Shown one piece after another: positions 40,362-42,687 of a DNA stretch of 42,687 nucleotides. Each line of letters starts with the position of its first letter. The stretch's first letter is position 1. The notes below the pieces were generated by a model. That model was not told the origin of the DNA, did no database searches, and was given only the letters and a program-made list of their open reading frames with translations. The DNA is from Oscillospiraceae bacterium (lineage in GTDB: Bacteria > Bacillota > Clostridia > Oscillospirales > Ruminococcaceae): NCBI GenBank assembly GCA_029006135.1, contig JAQXGE010000036.1, positions 1 through 42,687 of the forward strand, read 5' to 3'. The translations under genes and the position numbers were made by a program.

Positions 40362-40386
40362 TTTATAGTGCTTTTATGCTACTATA
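40362..40386 (-). promoter_or_regulatory. Candidate promoter and dyad of the radical SAM operon
   Basis: TATAAA (40362-40367, minus) is the best -10, with a weak TTTATT 18 bp upstream. An imperfect dyad TATAGTGC...GCTACTATA spans 40364-40386 over the -10/spacer. It does not match the ACAAC-N5-GTTGT sites nearby. Confidence 0.4.
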
Positions 40387-40405
40387 ATAAAGTTACCGGT
40401 TCAGG

Positions 40406-40433
40406 AAAAAGCCAAAAGTTCTTACCACTTGGC
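40406..40433 (-). terminator. Terminator overlapping the end of the repressor gene
   Basis: GCCAA (40429-40433, minus) pairs with TTGGC (40411-40415) around the stop codon, then TTTTT. The stem is weak to moderate and includes the last codons of the repressor gene. Confidence 0.6.
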
Positions 40434-41054
40434 CTTGGTCTCGACTACCTTGCCTGCAATATAAAGATGATCAAGATCCTCACCGCGGATGATCAGATCT
40501 TCATAGCTGGGATTGAAGGGGTGCAGCACCACCGCGTTGCCTCTGACCATGTATTTTTTGAGTGTGCCGTTCCCATCGGTTCCATAAACCATAACGCCAA
40601 GGTCACCGTTTTCAAGTGTGTTCTGACGGTGAACCAGAGCAAGGTCCCCATCCGAGATGCGCGGTTCCATGCTGTCGCCCTTGACTACAAGATAAAAGTA
40701 GTTTTCCGGGTCCTTAACGCTGGCATACTCACTGCCATAGTCTTCCTCAAAAGCGAGAGAATCGTAACCGGCGCGCACCGTACCAACAACAGGAATCAGA
40801 CACTGGGTATAGCGGCTGAACGCGCTGCGGCCCACTGCCCCGCGCGGCTCCGGAGCGCTGTTTTGCAGGCCAAGCAGTGCATCCGCAGTGGTATCCAGAA
40901 TTTCCGCGAGGCGGGCGATGGTCTGCGGGTCGGGGGTGGAACGTCCCGTTTCCCACTTGCCCACAGCCTGCTGTGTTACCCCCAAAAGCTTTGAGACTTC
41001 AGCCTGACTGTAACGCTTGGCTTTCCTGGCTGCTTTCAATCGTTCAGCAAACAT
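40422..41054 (-). CDS. XRE-S24 self-cleaving LexA/CI-like repressor
   Basis: This 210-residue repressor has an XRE/Cro helix-turn-helix at about residues 3-58 (YSQAEVSKLLGVTQQAVGKWETG) and an S24 peptidase domain. The A95-G96 cleavage site in VGTVRAGYDS, nucleophile Ser128 in VKGDSMEP and general-base Lys166 in GTLKKY are all in place. RecA filaments trigger self-cleavage in such proteins. Unlike true LexA it carries a Cro-type HTH, so it is closer to phage CI or HdiR-like regulators, yet no phage genes are nearby. The start at 41054 was chosen because the HTH begins there and AGAGG lies upstream. It is divergent from a small membrane-protein gene, with three ACAAC-N5-GTTGT dyads in the shared promoter region, one over its own promoter. 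Confidence 0.9.
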   Translation of the reverse strand: MFAERLKAARKAKRYSQAEVSKLLGVTQQAVGKWETGRSTPDPQTIARLAEILDTTADALLGLQNSAPEPRGAVGRSAFSRYTQCLIPVVGTVRAGYDSLAFEEDYGSEYASVKDPENYFYLVVKGDSMEPRISDGDLALVHRQNTLENGDLGVMVYGTDGNGTLKKYMVRGNAVVLHPFNPSYEDLIIRGEDLDHLYIAGKVVETKAKW

Positions 41055-41120
41055 TGCGTTTAACCTCTGCTTTCTTTCCGGCAGAATACCAAAGGTACCC
41101 TTACCGGCTTCGTTTTCTTC

Positions 41121-41149
41121 ATTATACAACCAAAAGTAGTTCCTGTAAA
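41121..41149 (-). promoter_or_regulatory. Promoter of the XRE-S24 repressor gene
   Basis: TTTACA (41144-41149), 17 bp, TATAAT (41121-41126) on the minus strand. Dyad site 3 (41126-41140) lies in the spacer, consistent with autorepression. Confidence 0.85.
41126..41140. promoter_or_regulatory. Operator-like dyad 3, ACAAC-N5-GTAGT
   Basis: One mismatch from the perfect dyads at 41200-41214 and 41234-41248. It occupies the spacer and the first -10 base of the repressor promoter. Confidence 0.65.
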
Positions 41150-41193
41150 GAGGATTTTTCAAAAAATTTTTGCTTCAAAGTTGTTTTTTCAGC

Positions 41194-41222
41194 TTGACAA
41201 CAACCGTCAGTTGTATTATTAT
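41194..41222 (+). promoter_or_regulatory. Promoter of the small membrane-protein gene
   Basis: TTGACA (41194-41199), 17 bp, TATTAT (41217-41222). Operator 1 fills almost the whole spacer. Confidence 0.88.
41200..41214. promoter_or_regulatory. Operator-like dyad 1, ACAAC-N5-GTTGT
   Basis: Perfect 5-bp arms (ACAACCGTCAGTTGT) directly after the -35 of the membrane-protein promoter. It is the likely binding site of the XRE-S24 repressor. Confidence 0.75.
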
Positions 41223-41233
41223 GAAATTATTAA

Positions 41234-41248
41234 ACAACCACACGTTGT
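41234..41248. promoter_or_regulatory. Operator-like dyad 2, ACAAC-N5-GTTGT
   Basis: Perfect arms, extendable to AACAAC/GTTGTT, near or just downstream of the expected transcription start. Its centre is 34 bp from that of dyad 1, a distance suited to cooperative binding. Confidence 0.75.
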
Positions 41249-41310
41249 TCGTTAGACCGTGTGCAGCAGATTGAATTTCTGTCAAAGTTTTTATTTCGGG
41301 AGGTTTTCTT

Positions 41311-41586
41311 ATGAACTGCAAAACCTTTAAAACCGTCATCTGCAAGTTTCTTCTCGTCTTTTTGGCATTTTCCGGGCTGATGCTCGTATGCAGTGCGGCG
41401 CAAAGCGAAATTACACTGGCCGCTGCGCTGGGCGGTGAGGTTCTGATTCTGATGGGTATAAATATTCTGCTGGGCGTGCTTGAAGAGAAAGATGCCCGGG
41501 CCGAGAAAGCCGGTTCCCGCAGAGCTGCGGCCGACGTGCAATGCCCGCCGCAGCTTCGGGTAGTCCGCGGCGGAAAGGCCGCTTAA
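41311..41586 (+). CDS. Small two-helix membrane protein controlled by the divergent repressor
   Basis: This 91-residue protein, not assigned to a family, has two hydrophobic segments (about residues 9-30, VICKFLLVFLAFSGLMLVCSA, and 36-57, AALGGEVLILMGINILLGVL) separated by a short polar loop. A basic cytoplasmic-type tail of about 33 residues follows. GGGAGG lies 7 nt before ATG 41311. It has a consensus promoter with two operator-like dyads and sits opposite a self-cleaving repressor, so it is probably silent until the repressor is cleaved. The position recalls yneA opposite lexA in Bacillus (an SOS division inhibitor), but there is no LysM domain and no sequence evidence for that function. 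Confidence 0.75.
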   Translation: MNCKTFKTVICKFLLVFLAFSGLMLVCSAAQSEITLAAALGGEVLILMGINILLGVLEEKDARAEKAGSRRAAADVQCPPQLRVVRGGKAA

Positions 41587-41647
41587 TAAGCCCACCCTGC
41601 CGGGAATGTTTTGCCGCAGGCACCGGTTAGGCTGAGGCCTATTAGCG

Positions 41648-41676
41648 TTGTGTCTTTTTCCAAACCGTGCTATACT
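41648..41676 (+). promoter_or_regulatory. Promoter of cutC
   Basis: TTGTGT (41648-41653), 17 bp, TATACT (41671-41676), with TGC giving an extended -10. Confidence 0.75.
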
Positions 41677-41719
41677 GAAGATATTGTATTCTGATACATT
41701 TTTCAGGGAGGCTGCGGAC

Positions 41720-42478
41720 ATGAAAAAACTTTTGGAAGTTTGCGTAGACAGTCTTGCTTCTGCGCGCGCCGCCATTGCGGGCGGTGCCGACCGTCTGGAG
41801 CTTTGCAGTGCGCTGCTTGCCGGCGGACTGACGCCTTATCCGGAGCTTCTGTGCCAAATTCGCAGGGAAAGCGACATTCCTGTGCGCTGTCTGATGCGTC
41901 CCCGCCCCGGAGATTTTCTGTACAGCCCGGACGAAATTGCTCTGCTGTGCAGCCAGATAGATGCCCTTCGCCGTGCCGGCGCAAACGGTTTTGTGATTGG
42001 ATGCCTGACGCCGGACGGAGATTTGGACCGGGATGCAATGGAAAAACTTATCGATGCGTGCGGTGTATGCGGTTTGACGCTCCACCGTGCCATTGATGTT
42101 TCCCGGGAGCCTTTGCAGACTTACCGGGAAGCAGCGGCTCTCGGTATTGATACGGTACTTACGAGCGGTGCAGCAGCCAGCTGCATCGAGGGGCAGAAAA
42201 CGCTGTCGCTGCTGATTGAAGAGCGGGACCGCATCGGTGGGCCGGAAATCCTCATCGGAGCCGGGGTCAATGCCCATGTGATTCAAAAACTGCTCTGTGC
42301 ATTGCCGGGGGCGCGGGCCTTCCACATGAGCGGGAAAACCGAGGTTGAGAGCCGCATGAAGTTCCGGCGCAATGGAGTGCCCATGGGGCTGCCTGGGCTG
42401 GACGAATGGCACATTCAGCAGACGGATCCCGCGGCAATTCGGGCCGCCCGAGCTGTTCTGGATGGGAGCGGCGCATAG
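41720..42478 (+). CDS. cutC: CutC-family TIM-barrel protein
   Basis: This 252-residue protein of the CutC family opens MKKLLEVCVDSLASARAAIAGGADRLELCS. It also contains PVRCLMRPRPGDF, GANGFVIGCLTPDGDLD, LTLHRAIDVSREP and GAGVNAHVIQKLL, the conserved barrel strands. CutC was first linked to copper tolerance and cytosolic copper handling, but the biochemical role is uncertain and some members may be small-molecule enzymes. The start at 41720 has GGGAGG 8 nt upstream; a longer reading from 41648 would begin inside the promoter. It is monocistronic and precedes a tRNA-Ser gene. Confidence 0.9.
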   Translation: MKKLLEVCVDSLASARAAIAGGADRLELCSALLAGGLTPYPELLCQIRRESDIPVRCLMRPRPGDFLYSPDEIALLCSQIDALRRAGANGFVIGCLTPDGDLDRDAMEKLIDACGVCGLTLHRAIDVSREPLQTYREAAALGIDTVLTSGAAASCIEGQKTLSLLIEERDRIGGPEILIGAGVNAHVIQKLLCALPGARAFHMSGKTEVESRMKFRRNGVPMGLPGLDEWHIQQTDPAAIRAARAVLDGSGA

Positions 42479-42514
42479 TTTTTCCAAATTTTCAGACTTT
42501 TTTCGGTTTTGCTC

Positions 42515-42543
42515 TTGACAGAGCGGAAGTCTTGTGGTAAGAT
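42515..42543 (+). promoter_or_regulatory. Promoter of tRNA-Ser
   Basis: TTGACA (42515-42520), 17 bp, TAAGAT (42538-42543) preceded by TGG, about 30 bp before the tRNA. Confidence 0.75.
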
Positions 42544-42571
42544 AATTCTCGCACTTGGTGGTGACCACTGT

Positions 42572-42662
42572 GGAGAGGTGTCCGAGTGGTTTATGGAACT
42601 GGTCTTGAAAACCAGCGATTCGCGTGAGCGGACCATGGGTTCGAATCCCATCCTCTCCGCCA
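42572..42662 (+). tRNA. tRNA-Ser (anticodon TGA)
   Basis: Acceptor arms GGAGAGG/CCTCTCC pair, and an anticodon loop CTTGAAA (42604-42610) gives anticodon TGA at 42606-42608, reading UCA and related Ser codons. A long variable arm (about 42616-42633) is typical of class II tRNA-Ser. The T arm contains GGTTCGAATCCC. A G discriminator at 42659 and the CCA end (42660-42662) are encoded in the DNA. Confidence 0.97.
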
Positions 42663-42687
42663 TTTTTGCAAAAAGTGAATATTTTAA

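Noticed and set aside
40345-40375. Possible Gram-positive LexA box (GAACGTCCGGTT) upstream of the radical SAM gene
   Set aside because: The second half site does not match GTTC at the required spacing.

Overview
The window looks like chromosomal DNA of a spore-forming member of the Clostridia, most likely an Oscillospirales/Ruminococcaceae-type gut anaerobe. The basis is mixed: visibly GC-rich coding DNA with strong AGGAGG-type ribosome binding sites, a T-box in front of pheST, an L10-leader attenuator, SpoIIR, AddAB, FakA/Asp23 and an MMPL pump partnered with a GLUG-repeat surface protein. Species cannot be fixed by eye. Almost everything is core housekeeping. No insertion sequence, prophage, CRISPR array or rRNA operon is visible. 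Nearly all genes are on the minus strand; hemW, a CBS protein, a small membrane protein, cutC and a tRNA-Ser are on plus.

Region by region: (1) 1-2265, pheST (pheT truncated by the window edge) behind a T-box and a near-consensus promoter. (2) 2270-9970, a Bax-inhibitor-1-like membrane protein, divergent hemW, an apparent operon of an unknown protein, cca, acpS and a solitary mazF, then a HAD phosphatase/GT2 glycosyltransferase pair, two very small ORFs and a CmpB-like membrane protein. (3) 10000-17303, pncB, a DD-carboxypeptidase, recG, and the Asp23/FakA pair. (4) 17492-23823, a CBS protein facing an operon of an MMPL-family RND pump and a 1053-residue GLUG-repeat surface protein. Two dyads that could be operators precede this operon. 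(5) 23902-27662, rpmG-secE-nusG-rplK-rplA-rplJ-rplL with promoters, an L10 leader attenuator and a candidate rplK leader; rpoB does not follow. (6) 27745-38079, an Lrp regulator with an aminotransferase, ispE, spoIIR, addB and addA. (7) 38118-42662, a paired putative DNA-repair module (TIGR03915-like protein plus radical SAM/HhH protein), a self-cleaving XRE-S24 repressor divergent from a small membrane protein, cutC and tRNA-Ser(TGA).

The most interesting signals are regulatory. The XRE-S24 repressor and the divergent membrane protein share an intergenic region with three copies of a 15-bp dyad, ACAAC-N5-GTTGT. One copy lies in each promoter and one lies just downstream, a layout that suggests a LexA-like, damage-inducible switch. 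Three unrelated genes (mazF, the CmpB-like gene and spoIIR) have their Shine-Dalgarno sequence buried in the 3' arm of a strong hairpin 6-7 nt before the start codon; two of these hairpins are also intrinsic terminators of the upstream gene. Functional statements rest on recognised motifs and family knowledge; no search was run.
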